Shown: positions 16,018-24,754 of the stretch, piece by piece
Numbering within the stretch: position 1 is the stretch's first letter
Layout of the letters: each line of letters opens with the position of its first letter
Source: Eubacteriales Family XIII. Incertae Sedis bacterium
Lineage (GTDB): Bacteria > Bacillota > Clostridia > Peptostreptococcales > Anaerovoracaceae
Direction of reading: 5' to 3'
Assembly (NCBI GenBank): GCA_031255695.1
Contig: JAIRSA010000142.1
Span: 1-28,069, forward strand
DNA length: 28,069 nt
Notes under the pieces: generated by a model
Told to the model about the DNA's origin: nothing
The model's database searches: none
The model's input: only the letters and a program-made list of their open reading frames with translations
Program-made: the position numbers and the translations under genes

Positions 16018-19000
16018 ATGGCAGTAAGAAGGATATATGTTGAAAAGAAGAGAGGCTTCGATGTAGAGGCAAGGGCATTGCTGCGCGAACTGACTGACAA
16101 CCTTCATCTCGGCGGGCTCACCGCCGTAAGGGTGCTGAACCGCTACGATGTCGAGAACATAGACGACGGGACATGCGAGGCGGCGATCAGCAACGTCTTT
16201 TCCGAACCGGCGGTGGACACTGTCTGCCTTGAGGATATGGAGGCGCAGGAAGGCGCCTATGTCTTTGGGCTTGAGTATCTGCCGGGGCAGTATGACCAGC
16301 GGGCCGATTCGGCGGCGCAGTGCATACGCATCATAAAGACTGACGCGAGGCCGATCATACGGTCCGCAAAGATCATCGTCCTGGAAGGGACGCTGGATGC
16401 CGTGGCCGTAGAGGCCGTGAAAAAATACATGATCAACCCGGTCGATTCGCGGGAGGCCGCGCTGGAAAAGCCGGAATCGCTGGAAATGGAACTGGAGGAC
16501 CCGCCCGATGTCGCCATCGTGGAGGGCTTCACGCGCATGGACGCCGCAGCGCTGGAGCGATGCCGGAATGATGCCGGTTTCGCCATGAGCGCCGACGATA
16601 TGGTCTTCGTGCAGGGTTATTTCCGCGACACGGAGCACAGGGACCCTACCGTCACGGAAATGAGGGCGATCGATACCTATTGGTCCGACCATTGCCGCCA
16701 CACCACTTTCAACACACGCTTTTCAAAGGTAACAATAGGGCCGGGCGCCTTCGGCGATCTGATCCGTGACGCTTTCGAGGAATATCTGCGGCTGCGGCGC
16801 GAGGTCTATGGCGAGGGCGAGGCTTCGCGCGACATGAGCCTGATGGATATTGCGCTGATCGGCGCCAAGTCCCTGAAGATGAAGGGGATGGCCCCGGATC
16901 TGGACGAGTCGGAGGAAATCAACGCTTGCAGCATCCGCGTCAAGGCGGATGTGGGCGGCAGGCAGGAAGACTGGCTGCTCATGTTCAAGAACGAGACGCA
17001 TAACCACCCGACGGAGATAGAGCCTTTCGGCGGCGCGGCGACATGCCTGGGCGGCGCGATAAGGGATCCGCTTTCGGGTAGGGCCTATGTATACCAGTCG
17101 ATGCGCGTCACGGGCTGCGGGGATCCGCGCACGGAGGTCAAGGACACGCCGGCGGGCAAGCTGCCGCAGTTCAGGCTCACGAAGGGCGCGGCGAAGGGCT
17201 TCAGCTCTTACGGCAACCAGATAGGGCTTGCCACGGGGCAGGTCGCGGAGATATATGACGAGGGCTACGTCGCCAAGCGGATGGAGATCGGCGCAGTGAT
17301 GGGCGCGGCGCCCGCAAAGCACGTGAGGCGCGAGAGGCCCCAGGCGGGCGACGTGATACTGCTGGTAGGCGGGAGGACCGGCAGGGACGGCTGCGGCGGC
17401 GCCACAGGCTCGTCCAAGGAGCACAACATCGATTCGCTTAACGACTGCGGCGCGGAGGTCCAGAAGGGCAACCCGCTGGCAGAGAGGAATATACAGCGCC
17501 TTTTCCGCAGGGAAGAGGCGGCACGGCTGATAAAGAAATGCAATGATTTCGGCGCGGGCGGCGTCTCGGTCGCCATCGGCGAGCTGGCGGGCAGCATAGA
17601 CGTCAGCCTCGACAAGGTGCTGAAGAAATATGAGGGCCTGGATGGGACGGAACTGGCCATATCGGAGTCGCAGGAGAGGATGGCGGTCGTGGTCTCGCCG
17701 TCAGACGCCAGGAAATTCATCGCCTACGCGGCGGAGGAGAACCTAGAGGCCACTGCTGTCGCGGAGGTGACGGACACGGGGCGTTTCCGCATGTTCTGGC
17801 GGGGGAAGGCGATCCTCGACCTGAGCCGCGAGTTCCTGGACACGGACGGGGCGAAGCAGAGCGCGGAGGTCTTCGTGGACGGCGAGACCGATATCAGCGG
17901 CATTGACGGCTACAATATCGGCAAGATAACCGAGCGCCTGGAGGATCTGAACTGTTCGAGCCAGAAGGGCCTGATCGAATGCTTTGACAGCACCATAGGC
18001 TCGCGCACGGTGCTCATGCCGCTGGGCGGCAAGTGGCAGCTGACGCCGGCCATGGGCATGGCGGCCAAGCTGCCTGTGCCAGGCGGGGACACGGCTACGG
18101 CCTCGCTCATGGCCTTCGGCTACGACCCATGCATATCGAAGATAAGCCCCTTCCATGGCGGGCTCTACGCCGTCATCGATTCGGTGACCAAGATCGTGGC
18201 GATGGGCGGGGACATGAAGCGCGTCAGGCTCTCGCTCCAGGAATATTTTGAAAAACTGGGCAACAACCCCAAACGGTGGGGCAAGCCCTTCATGGCGCTG
18301 CTTGGGGCGCTGAAGGCGCAGATAGAGCTTGAGATACCGGCAATAGGCGGCAAGGACAGCATGTCGGGCAGTTTCATGAATCTGGATGTCCCGCCCACCC
18401 TGGTCTCCTTTGCGGTGGATGTCACGGACGCGGCGCGGGTCATATCGCCCGAATTCAAGAAGACCGGCAGCGAAATCGTATATATCGGCTGCCCATGGGG
18501 CGACGGCAAGGTCATAGATTTCAAGGCCTACCGCCGCAATATGGACCGTGTGGCCGAACTGACGGCACAGGGGAAGATACTGTCCGCGTCCACGGTGGGC
18601 AGGGGCGGGATCTTCGTGACGGCCGTGAAGATGGCCCTGGGGAACCGCATCGGCGTGTTCATCGATCTGATCACGGAACGGGAGCTGCATGAGCCGAATT
18701 ACGGAGCGCTCATCCTCGAAGTGGACAGGGGCGAGAATATAAACGGGCTCTTTGAGGGCGTGGACTACAGGATCATCGGTAGGACGATGCAGCGGCCGGA
18801 GATCGCCGTGGAGATGATAGACCGAGACGGCGGGCCTGCGGGTTTCGCGGTGGGCCTGACGCTGGACGAGGTCATGCGCAAATGGAAGGCGCCGCTGGAG
18901 GGCATATTCCCCACGAGCACTGGCGAGAGGGTGGCCCAGATCGAGAGGATTACCTACAAAGGGCGCACCTCGTTCCAGCCTGCCGTGAAGATCGGCGCGC

Positions 19001-19794
19001 CGCGCGTGATCATACCTGTGTTCCCAGGCACGAACTGCGAGAACGACTCGAAGCGCGCATTCGCGGCGGCGGGCGCTAAGGTGAGGCTCCATATAATGCG
19101 CAACCTCACGCCGGAGGCTCTGGAGGAATCCATAGCGGAATTCGCGAAGAGGATAAAGGAAAGCCAGATATTGATGTTGCCGGGCGGTTTCAGCGCCGGC
19201 GACGAGCCGGACGGGTCGGCGAAGTTCATCGCCGCCGTGTGCAGAAACCCGGCGGTGAAGTATGCGATCACTGAGCTGCTGGAGATCAGGGACGGCCTGA
19301 TCCTTGGGATCTGCAATGGCTTCCAGGCATTGGTGAAGCTGGGGCTGGCGCCGTTCGGCAGGATAATCGACGGCTCTGAGGACAGCCCTACGCTCACATA
19401 CAACAGCATCGGCAGGCATGTGTCCTGCCTGGTGCGCACGCGTATAGCGTCTAACCTGTCGCCTTGGCTCTCGCTGGCGAGGATCGGGGAGATCCATACG
19501 ATGCCTGTCTCGCATGGCGAGGGCAGGTTCATCGCCTCGGACGAGATGATAGAGCTTATGATAAAGAAGGGGCAGATAGCCACCCAGTATGTGGATATGG
19601 GCGGGCAGCCGACCAATGACATACGGTTCAACCCCAACAACTCCTGCCTGGCCATCGAGGGGATCACCTCGCCGGACGGCCGGGTATTCGGCAAGATGGG
19701 GCATTCGGAGCGCAAGGGGGCATATCTGTACAAGAATGTAGAGGGCAACTACGACCAGAAGATATTCGAGTCAGGCGTGGAATATTTCAGGTAG
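16018..19794 (+). CDS. purL: Phosphoribosylformylglycinamidine (FGAM) synthase, single-chain form
   Basis: 1258 aa: synthetase and glutaminase on one chain. It converts FGAR, glutamine and ATP to FGAM, step 4 of purine synthesis. The synthetase half has WSDHCRHTTFNT from residue 222, FKNETHNHPTEIEPFGGAAT from about 323, and a second half with GGDTATASLMAFGYDP and GGKDSMSGSF. The C-terminal class I glutaminase has VFPGTNCENDSKRAF, LPGGFSAGDEPDGSAKF, the nucleophile Cys1099 in LGICNGFQALVKLG, and the catalytic His1166 in VSHGEGRF. It is of the clostridial long type rather than the separate PurS/PurQ/PurL of bacilli; purS and purQ are accordingly absent. Start ATG 16018 with AAGGAGGG at 16001-16008. 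It is unusual for purL to lead the operon, as here. Confidence 0.97.
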   Translation: MAVRRIYVEKKRGFDVEARALLRELTDNLHLGGLTAVRVLNRYDVENIDDGTCEAAISNVFSEPAVDTVCLEDMEAQEGAYVFGLEYLPGQYDQRADSAAQCIRIIKTDARPIIRSAKIIVLEGTLDAVAVEAVKKYMINPVDSREAALEKPESLEMELEDPPDVAIVEGFTRMDAAALERCRNDAGFAMSADDMVFVQGYFRDTEHRDPTVTEMRAIDTYWSDHCRHTTFNTRFSKVTIGPGAFGDLIRDAFEEYLRLRREVYGEGEASRDMSLMDIALIGAKSLKMKGMAPDLDESEEINACSIRVKADVGGRQEDWLLMFKNETHNHPTEIEPFGGAATCLGGAIRDPLSGRAYVYQSMRVTGCGDPRTEVKDTPAGKLPQFRLTKGAAKGFSSYGNQIGLATGQVAEIYDEGYVAKRMEIGAVMGAAPAKHVRRERPQAGDVILLVGGRTGRDGCGGATGSSKEHNIDSLNDCGAEVQKGNPLAERNIQRLFRREEAARLIKKCNDFGAGGVSVAIGELAGSIDVSLDKVLKKYEGLDGTELAISESQERMAVVVSPSDARKFIAYAAEENLEATAVAEVTDTGRFRMFWRGKAILDLSREFLDTDGAKQSAEVFVDGETDISGIDGYNIGKITERLEDLNCSSQKGLIECFDSTIGSRTVLMPLGGKWQLTPAMGMAAKLPVPGGDTATASLMAFGYDPCISKISPFHGGLYAVIDSVTKIVAMGGDMKRVRLSLQEYFEKLGNNPKRWGKPFMALLGALKAQIELEIPAIGGKDSMSGSFMNLDVPPTLVSFAVDVTDAARVISPEFKKTGSEIVYIGCPWGDGKVIDFKAYRRNMDRVAELTAQGKILSASTVGRGGIFVTAVKMALGNRIGVFIDLITERELHEPNYGALILEVDRGENINGLFEGVDYRIIGRTMQRPEIAVEMIDRDGGPAGFAVGLTLDEVMRKWKAPLEGIFPTSTGERVAQIERITYKGRTSFQPAVKIGAPRVIIPVFPGTNCENDSKRAFAAAGAKVRLHIMRNLTPEALEESIAEFAKRIKESQILMLPGGFSAGDEPDGSAKFIAAVCRNPAVKYAITELLEIRDGLILGICNGFQALVKLGLAPFGRIIDGSEDSPTLTYNSIGRHVSCLVRTRIASNLSPWLSLARIGEIHTMPVSHGEGRFIASDEMIELMIKKGQIATQYVDMGGQPTNDIRFNPNNSCLAIEGITSPDGRVFGKMGHSERKGAYLYKNVEGNYDQKIFESGVEYFR

Positions 19795-19802
19795 CCTGTA
19801 AT

Positions 19803-19920
19803 GGCGCCGGCCCTGCCGGGCTGCCGGTCAGTCGCGGCCGCAGTTTGTTAATGGCGGCAGCCGGGCGCCGGGCACGTGCGCTGGCGCTGAGGCGCCACAG
19901 GGCGCCGGCCCTGCCGGGCT
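19803..19920. repeat. 20-bp perfect direct repeat between purL and purE
   Basis: GGCGCCGGCCCTGCCGGGCT occurs at 19803-19822 and identically at 19901-19920. Each copy is itself a near-palindrome (GCCGGCCCTGCCGGGC-like), so each can fold. The 78 bp between them are GC-rich with further GGCGC motifs. It sits within the purine operon, in the 144-bp gap. Confidence 0.85.
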
Positions 19921-19938
19921 TTGAGAAAGGGATGCAGT

Positions 19939-20433
19939 ATGAAAGTAGCGATAGTGATGGGGAGCAAGTCCGACTACCCGGTGGTGGAGCGGGCGGAGAA
20001 GATCCTGGCGGAGTTCGGCATAGCGTATGAGACACGCGTGATCTCGGCGCACCGCACGCCGAAGGCGGCGGCGGATTTCGCCTCGTCTGCCGACGCGGCG
20101 GGCATAGAGGCCATCATAGCCGCAGCCGGCAAAGCGGCCCACCTCGCCGGCGTCATCGCCGCGCATACGCCGTTGCCCGTGATCGGGCTGCCGATAAAAT
20201 CATCGACGCTGGACGGCCTGGACTCACTGCTCTCGACTGTGCAGATGCCCAAGGGCGTGCCCGTGGCCACAGTGGCCATAGACGGCGCGGAGAACGCCGC
20301 GCTTTTGGCGGCCCAGATGCTGTCGCTGCGCTACAGCGGGCTTAAAACAGCCCTGCTGGCATACAAAGAGCGCATGGAAAACGAGGTCTTGGCGGCCGAC
20401 AGAGAGTTCAGGGGCAGCGATGGGCTGCTCTAA
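19939..20433 (+). CDS. purE: N5-carboxyaminoimidazole ribonucleotide mutase
   Basis: 164 aa, normal length for class I PurE. It moves the carboxyl group of N5-CAIR to give CAIR. Seen: GSKSDYPVVE at the substrate phosphate site, SAHRTP with the catalytic His, KAAHLAGVIAAHTPLPVIG, and SLLSTVQMPKGVPVATVAIDGAENAALLAAQ. Class I members usually have GGAAHLPG where this has GKAAHLAG, a conservative but noticeable change. The ATG at 19939 has AAAGGG about eight bases upstream; a TTG at 19921 in frame would overlap it and is rejected. Class I PurE needs PurK to make N5-CAIR; no purK is in the window. Confidence 0.96.
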   Translation: MKVAIVMGSKSDYPVVERAEKILAEFGIAYETRVISAHRTPKAAADFASSADAAGIEAIIAAAGKAAHLAGVIAAHTPLPVIGLPIKSSTLDGLDSLLSTVQMPKGVPVATVAIDGAENAALLAAQMLSLRYSGLKTALLAYKERMENEVLAADREFRGSDGLL

Positions 20434-20469
20434 ATTATATTGCCGCGATGCGGCGGAATGGTGGTAGAT

Positions 20470-21174
20470 ATGGAAAAACTCAAACAGTTATATGAAGGGA
20501 AAGCGAAGAAGGTATTTGAGACGGACGATCCGGATCTACTGATCGTCTCGTACAAGGACGATGCCACTGCCTTCAATGGCCAGAAAAAAGGGCAGATTGC
20601 CGACAAAGGCGTGGTCAACAACACCATGTCCAACATCATATTCGGCATAATCGAGGACGCGGGGGTGCCGACGCATCTCGTCAAGCAGCTGTCGGACAGG
20701 GAGACGCTCGTGAAACGGGTGCAGATACTGCCGCTTGAGGTGATAGTCAGGAATGTCGCGGCGGGATCGTTCTCCAAGCGATACGGCGTCGAAGAGGGCA
20801 GCCCGCTGGCCAAGGCCGTGCTGGAATTCTCGTATAAGAACGACGAGCTGGGCGACCCGCTCATCAACGACGATCACATACTGGCCCTGAGCCTGGCGAC
20901 GGAAGAACAGCTGGCGCTTGTGCGGGAGTATGCGTTCAAGGTGAATGAGGTGATGAAGGCCTTCTTCCTTGAGCGCGGGCTGAAGCTCATAGACTTCAAG
21001 ATCGAGTTCGGGACCCATAAGGGCGCGCTCATATTGGCGGACGAGGTCTCGCCGGACACCTGCCGCCTGTGGGACTGCGAGACGAACGAGAAGATGGACA
21101 AGGACAGGTTCCGCCGGGACCTCGGCAATGTGGAAGAGACCTATCAGGCAGTGCTTGCAAGGGTTAGGGGATGA
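20470..21174 (+). CDS. purC: Phosphoribosylaminoimidazole-succinocarboxamide (SAICAR) synthase
   Basis: 234 aa, full length. It joins CAIR and aspartate using ATP. Family motifs: LYEGKAKKVFETDDPDLLI, KDDATAFNGQKKGQI, LPLEVIVRNVAAGSFSKRYGV, and LIDFKIEFG. I chose the ATG at 20470, giving MEKLKQLYEGKAKK as in clostridial homologues; an in-frame ATG at 20458 is also possible because neither has a strong ribosome site. It is 36 bp from purE, and its TGA overlaps the purM start. Confidence 0.96.
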   Translation: MEKLKQLYEGKAKKVFETDDPDLLIVSYKDDATAFNGQKKGQIADKGVVNNTMSNIIFGIIEDAGVPTHLVKQLSDRETLVKRVQILPLEVIVRNVAAGSFSKRYGVEEGSPLAKAVLEFSYKNDELGDPLINDDHILALSLATEEQLALVREYAFKVNEVMKAFFLERGLKLIDFKIEFGTHKGALILADEVSPDTCRLWDCETNEKMDKDRFRRDLGNVEETYQAVLARVRG

Positions 21175-22223
21175 AAATGGCGGACGATAAGCGCGAAGGG
21201 CGGCTGACATACAAGTCGGCCGGGGTAGATACGAAGGAAGGCGAAAGGGCCGTCTCGCTCATGAAGGAACATGTGAAGAAGACGTACGGCCCTAATGTGC
21301 TTACCGGCCTGGGCGGCTTCGGCAGCCTCTACCGGCTCGATGCCGCAGGCATGAAGGCGCCAGTGCTCGTGGCGGGGGCAGATGGCGTGGGCACGAAGCT
21401 GAAGCTGGCCTTCATGATGGACAAACATGACACTGTGGGGCAGGACTGCGTGGCAATGTGCGTAAATGACGTGCTATGCCAGGGCGCGGCGCCGCTTTTT
21501 TTCCTCGACTATATAGCGTCCGGGAAGGTGCGCGCCGAGCGGATCGCCGAGATCGTCAAGGGGGTGGCGGACGGCTGCCTGCTTGCCGGCTGTGCGCTCG
21601 TGGGCGGCGAGACGGCTGAAATGCCGGATTTCTACCGCGAAGACGAGTACGACATGGCGGGCTTCGCCGTGGGGCTCGTGGACGCGGACAGGATCATCGA
21701 CGGCAGTTCCATCGCGAAGGGCGACACTCTCATCGGGATCCCGTCGAGCGGTCTCCACAGCAACGGCTTTTCATTGGTGCGCAGGCTTTTCTTCGACAAG
21801 CTGGGCATGGATGTGGGCGACTATATCGAAGAGCTGGGGACGACGCTGGGCGAGGCGCTGCTTACGCCCACGCGCATATACGCCTCCGTGTGCAGGGCGC
21901 TCATGTCGGATATCCGGATAAAAGGCATGGTGCATGTGACGGGCGGCGGTTTTTTCGAGAATATACCGCGCGTCATGCCGGAAGGCCTGGGGGTGGAGAT
22001 CCGCAAGGGCTCCTGGGAGGCGCCGCCCATATTCGGCTATATACAGAAGGTTGGCGCTATAGATGAAGATGAGATGTACGCCACATTCAACATGGGTGTG
22101 GGCATGATAATGGCCGTGGCGCCCGAAGACGGTGCACGTGCTATAAGCCTGCTCGAAAGGGCCGGCGAAAAGGCCTATGCCATAGGGACGGCCATCGAAG
22201 GGAAGGGGGTCGCGTTTTGCTGA
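21171..22223 (+). CDS. purM: Phosphoribosylformylglycinamidine cyclo-ligase (AIR synthetase)
   Basis: 350 aa. It closes the imidazole ring, FGAM to AIR. Seen: YKSAGVDTKEGERAV near the start, VAGADGVGTKLKLAF, QDCVAMCVNDVLCQGAAPLF, LVGGETAEMPDFY, and HVTGGGFFENIPRVMP. The ATG at 21171 overlaps the purC stop as ATGA; the ATG at 21177 has AGGGG six bases upstream and is an equally good start. In the common clostridial order purF sits between purC and purM; here the two genes overlap and purF is absent. Confidence 0.96.
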   Translation: MKMADDKREGRLTYKSAGVDTKEGERAVSLMKEHVKKTYGPNVLTGLGGFGSLYRLDAAGMKAPVLVAGADGVGTKLKLAFMMDKHDTVGQDCVAMCVNDVLCQGAAPLFFLDYIASGKVRAERIAEIVKGVADGCLLAGCALVGGETAEMPDFYREDEYDMAGFAVGLVDADRIIDGSSIAKGDTLIGIPSSGLHSNGFSLVRRLFFDKLGMDVGDYIEELGTTLGEALLTPTRIYASVCRALMSDIRIKGMVHVTGGGFFENIPRVMPEGLGVEIRKGSWEAPPIFGYIQKVGAIDEDEMYATFNMGVGMIMAVAPEDGARAISLLERAGEKAYAIGTAIEGKGVAFC

Positions 22224-22834
22224 ATATTGCCGTCATGGTTTCGGGCGGCGGGACTAACCTGCAGGCGCTCATAGATGCCGAGAAGGGCGGGCAGCTGCGC
22301 GGCGCGCGTATTGCCCTCGTCATATCGAGCAGGCCCGGCGCGTACGCGCTGGAACGGGCGGCGGCGAACGGGATCGAGGCGGTTTCGCTAGGGAAGGCGG
22401 AATTCCCCGACGAAGGCGAAAGGGAAAAGGCCATATTGGGCGCCTTGCGCGGCGCGGGGATAGGCCTCGTCGTGCTTGCGGGCTATATGAGCATATTGCC
22501 GCCGGGCCTGATCCGCGAATATGAATGGCGCATAATAAACATACATCCTTCGTTGCTGCCCAAGCATTGCGGGATGGGATTTTATGGGAAGCGCGTGCAT
22601 GCCGCTGTCCTCGCGGCCGGCGATTCTGAGAGCGGGGCGACTGTGCACTACGTCGATGAAGGGGTCGATACCGGCCCGGCCATCATCCAGGAGCGGGTCC
22701 CGGTAATGGAGGGCGATGACGCGGACAGCCTGGCGGCACGTGTCCTGGAGGTGGAGCACCGGATCCTCGTGGCGGCGGTGAACAAGGTCGTTTCCGAGGC
22801 AGGTCAGGCGCCAGGACGCGGGCCGGGGCGGTAA
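22217..22834 (+). CDS. purN: Phosphoribosylglycinamide formyltransferase (GAR transformylase)
   Basis: 205 aa. It formylates GAR using 10-formyl-THF. Seen: VMVSGGGTNLQALID at the phosphate site, LAGYMSILPPGLI, HPSLLPKHCGMGFYGKRVH, and the catalytic Asp region SGATVHYVDEGVDTGPAI. It starts at a TTG (22217) that overlaps the purM stop, with GAAGGGGGT seven bases upstream; no ATG is available before the conserved glycine loop, so the start is well supported. The last dozen residues (QAPGRGPGR) are coded by the first copy of the 70-bp tandem duplication described at 22806-22939, so the tail is probably not conserved. Confidence 0.95.
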   Translation: MLNIAVMVSGGGTNLQALIDAEKGGQLRGARIALVISSRPGAYALERAAANGIEAVSLGKAEFPDEGEREKAILGALRGAGIGLVVLAGYMSILPPGLIREYEWRIINIHPSLLPKHCGMGFYGKRVHAAVLAAGDSESGATVHYVDEGVDTGPAIIQERVPVMEGDDADSLAARVLEVEHRILVAAVNKVVSEAGQAPGRGPGR

Positions 22835-22939
22835 GCGAGGGCGACGGCCACCGCCACCGGGGCGGCGCACCGGGTAGGCGCCAAGACGCGAGCCGGGACG
22901 GTAAGCGCGGGAGCCGGATGTGGCCGCCGGGGCGGCGCA
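22806..22939. repeat. 70-bp tandem duplication spanning the purN 3' end
   Basis: Copy 1 begins AGGCGCCAGGACGCGGGCCG at 22806, copy 2 AGGCGCCAAGACGCGAGCCG at 22876, a period of 70 bp. Both contain a GGTAAGCG and end with CCGGGGCGGCGCA (22857-22869 and 22927-22939). In copy 1 the TAA in GGTAAGCG is the purN stop; in copy 2 the same position is non-coding. Confidence 0.85.
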
Positions 22940-23017
22940 TCAGCCGCAAACATGCCATGATTTTAGCCGGAGCACAGTATAAGTAACAGTGGGGAGCCGG
23001 CCGCAGGCGATGCGGCC
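22940..23017 (+). other. purH upstream leader with hairpin
   Basis: A perfect 7-bp hairpin, GGCCGCA (22999-23005) with TGCGGCC (23011-23017), loop GGCGA, ends 18 bp before the purH ribosome site. The AT-richer stretch at 22950-22990 holds a TATAAG (22978-22983) without a clear -35, so an internal promoter is possible but unproven. No ZTP-riboswitch pattern is seen. Confidence 0.4.
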
Positions 23018-23046
23018 ATGAAATGATTGATAATGGAGGGATACTT

Positions 23047-24579
23047 GTGAGAGCACTGATAAGCGTATCGGATAAAACAGGCGTACTTGAATTCGCGAAG
23101 GCCCTGGACTCTCTGGGGGTCGAGATAGTATCGACAGGCGGGACGGCGCAGAAGCTTTCGGAAAATGGGCTTAATGTCATAGGGATCTCGGAACTGACTG
23201 GTTTCCCAGAATGTTTTGACGGCAGGGTGAAGACCCTGCATCCGGCCGTCCATGGGGGCATATTGGCCGTACGGGACAAACCGGAGCATGTGAAGCAGCT
23301 CGAAGAACTGAATATCAAGACCATTGATATTGTCGCCATTAATCTGTATCCGTTCAAAGAGACGATAATGAAGCCCGGCGTCACGCTGGCCGAGGCGATC
23401 GAGAATATTGACATAGGCGGGCCTACCATGCTCAGATCGGCGGCCAAGAACCATAAGGATGTGACCGTAGTCTGCGATCCCGCCGATTATGGCAAGGTGA
23501 TATCCGAGCTCAAGGAAGGCGGCGTGACCAATGACACCAAATTCTGGCTCGCGCTGAAGGTATTCGAGCACACCGCCGCGTATGACGCGCTCATAGCGGA
23601 GTTCCTGCGGCAGCGGATTGTCGGGGAATTGCCGGAGAAGCTGACGCTCACCTTCGAAAAGGCGCAGAAGCTGCGCTATGGGGAGAACCCGCACCAAAAG
23701 GCTTATTATTACAAAGAAGTGAAGACATGGAAGGGGGCGCTCGCCAAGGCGGAGCAGTTGCACGGCAAGGAGCTGTCGTTCAACAATATCAACGACACGA
23801 ACGGCGCGTTGGAGACCCTGAAGGAATTCGAGGAGCCGGCGGTGGTGGCCGTGAAGCACGCCAACCCGTGCGGGGTGGCCTGCGGCAAGGATATCCATGA
23901 GGCCTATGTGAGGGCGCACGATGCGGACCCCATATCCATATTCGGCGGGATTATTGCCGCGAACAGGGAGATCGACAAACGGGCCGCTGAGGAAATAAAC
24001 AAGATATTCGTGGAGATCGTCATTGCCCCGGACTACACGCCGGAAGCGCTCGAGATCCTGAAGCAGAAGAAGAACCTGCGCCTGCTGCGGCTTGAGGCCA
24101 TAGGCGCCGCCCCACCCGCGGGGACGCGCGACATCAAGAAGGTCCTGGGCGGCATACTGGTGCAGGACGCCGATCTGGAGCTGTACAATCTGCCCGACTG
24201 GAGGGTTGTGACTGTAAAGCAGCCGACTGAACGCGAGACTGAGGACATGAAGTTCGGCATGAAGGTCGTCAAGCATATCAAATCGAACGGGATCGTCATC
24301 GTGAAGGATGGCTGCACGGCCGGCATCGGGCCGGGGCAGGTCAACCGCATATGGGCGGTGCAGAACGCCATCAGGCAGTCGAACTGCGATCTGAAGGGGG
24401 CGGTGCTGGCATCCGACGCATTTTTCCCGTTCGACGACTGCGTGACGGCGGCCGCGGAGGCCGGGATCGCGGCGATAGTCCAGCCCGGCGGTTCCATCAA
24501 TGACGGGGATTCCGTGAAGAAGGCGGATGCGCTGGGGATCGCGATGGTTTTCACAGGGATGCGGCATTTCAAGCACTAA
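23047..24579 (+). CDS. purH: Bifunctional AICAR formyltransferase / IMP cyclohydrolase
   Basis: 510 aa. It carries out the last two steps to IMP. The N-terminal MGS-fold cyclohydrolase domain has SVSDKTGVLEFAKAL, STGGTAQKL, GFPECFDGRVKTLHPAVHGG and IDIGGPTMLRSAAKNH. The C-terminal transformylase domain has LRYGENPHQKAYYY, SFNNINDTNGALETL, KHANPCGVA and SNGIVIVKDGCTAGIGPGQVNRI. The start is the GTG at 23047, giving RALISVSDKTG, with GGAGGG at 23035-23040 six bases upstream; an ATG at 23023 overlaps that site and would add eight unrelated residues. Confidence 0.97.
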   Translation: MRALISVSDKTGVLEFAKALDSLGVEIVSTGGTAQKLSENGLNVIGISELTGFPECFDGRVKTLHPAVHGGILAVRDKPEHVKQLEELNIKTIDIVAINLYPFKETIMKPGVTLAEAIENIDIGGPTMLRSAAKNHKDVTVVCDPADYGKVISELKEGGVTNDTKFWLALKVFEHTAAYDALIAEFLRQRIVGELPEKLTLTFEKAQKLRYGENPHQKAYYYKEVKTWKGALAKAEQLHGKELSFNNINDTNGALETLKEFEEPAVVAVKHANPCGVACGKDIHEAYVRAHDADPISIFGGIIAANREIDKRAAEEINKIFVEIVIAPDYTPEALEILKQKKNLRLLRLEAIGAAPPAGTRDIKKVLGGILVQDADLELYNLPDWRVVTVKQPTERETEDMKFGMKVVKHIKSNGIVIVKDGCTAGIGPGQVNRIWAVQNAIRQSNCDLKGAVLASDAFFPFDDCVTAAAEAGIAAIVQPGGSINDGDSVKKADALGIAMVFTGMRHFKH

Positions 24580-24651
24580 GGGGCCGTGTAAAAATAAGGT
24601 TTACAAATCCGAGGCAGGATTTTGCCCGCCACGCAAGGCGGCGGGGCTGAG

Positions 24652-24726
24652 GGCGCTGCGGCGGGTTTTGCGGACGGCAGCCCGGCAGGCGCTGCGGCAG
24701 GGTTTTCGCGGGCGGCAGCCCGGCTG
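24652..24726. repeat. Tandem 36-39-bp repeat between purH and purD
   Basis: Two copies: 24652-24687 and 24688-24726, both built as GGCGCTGCGGC, then GGGTTTT, then a GCGG and GGCAGCCCGGC. It lies just upstream of the purD ribosome site (24745-24749). It is rich in GC and unlike the other arrays in exact sequence, although similar in style. The rest of the 175-bp gap holds a further inverted GC-rich stretch but no gene. Confidence 0.8.
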
Positions 24727-24754
24727 AATTCTAGTAGGTGAAGCGGAGGTTTTG

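Noticed and set aside
17743..19704. Very long open frame (653 codons) antisense to purL
   Set aside because: It is the mirror of a GC-rich, well-conserved gene; its translation is rich in His/Arg with no recognisable motif and no ribosome site.
22940..23046. ZTP (pfl) riboswitch upstream of purH
   Set aside because: Only a single 7-bp hairpin is seen, without the conserved pfl core sequences.
22963..24576. 537-codon open frame antisense to purH
   Set aside because: Shadow of purH codon bias; no domain, no promoter, and it would extend through the intergenic region.
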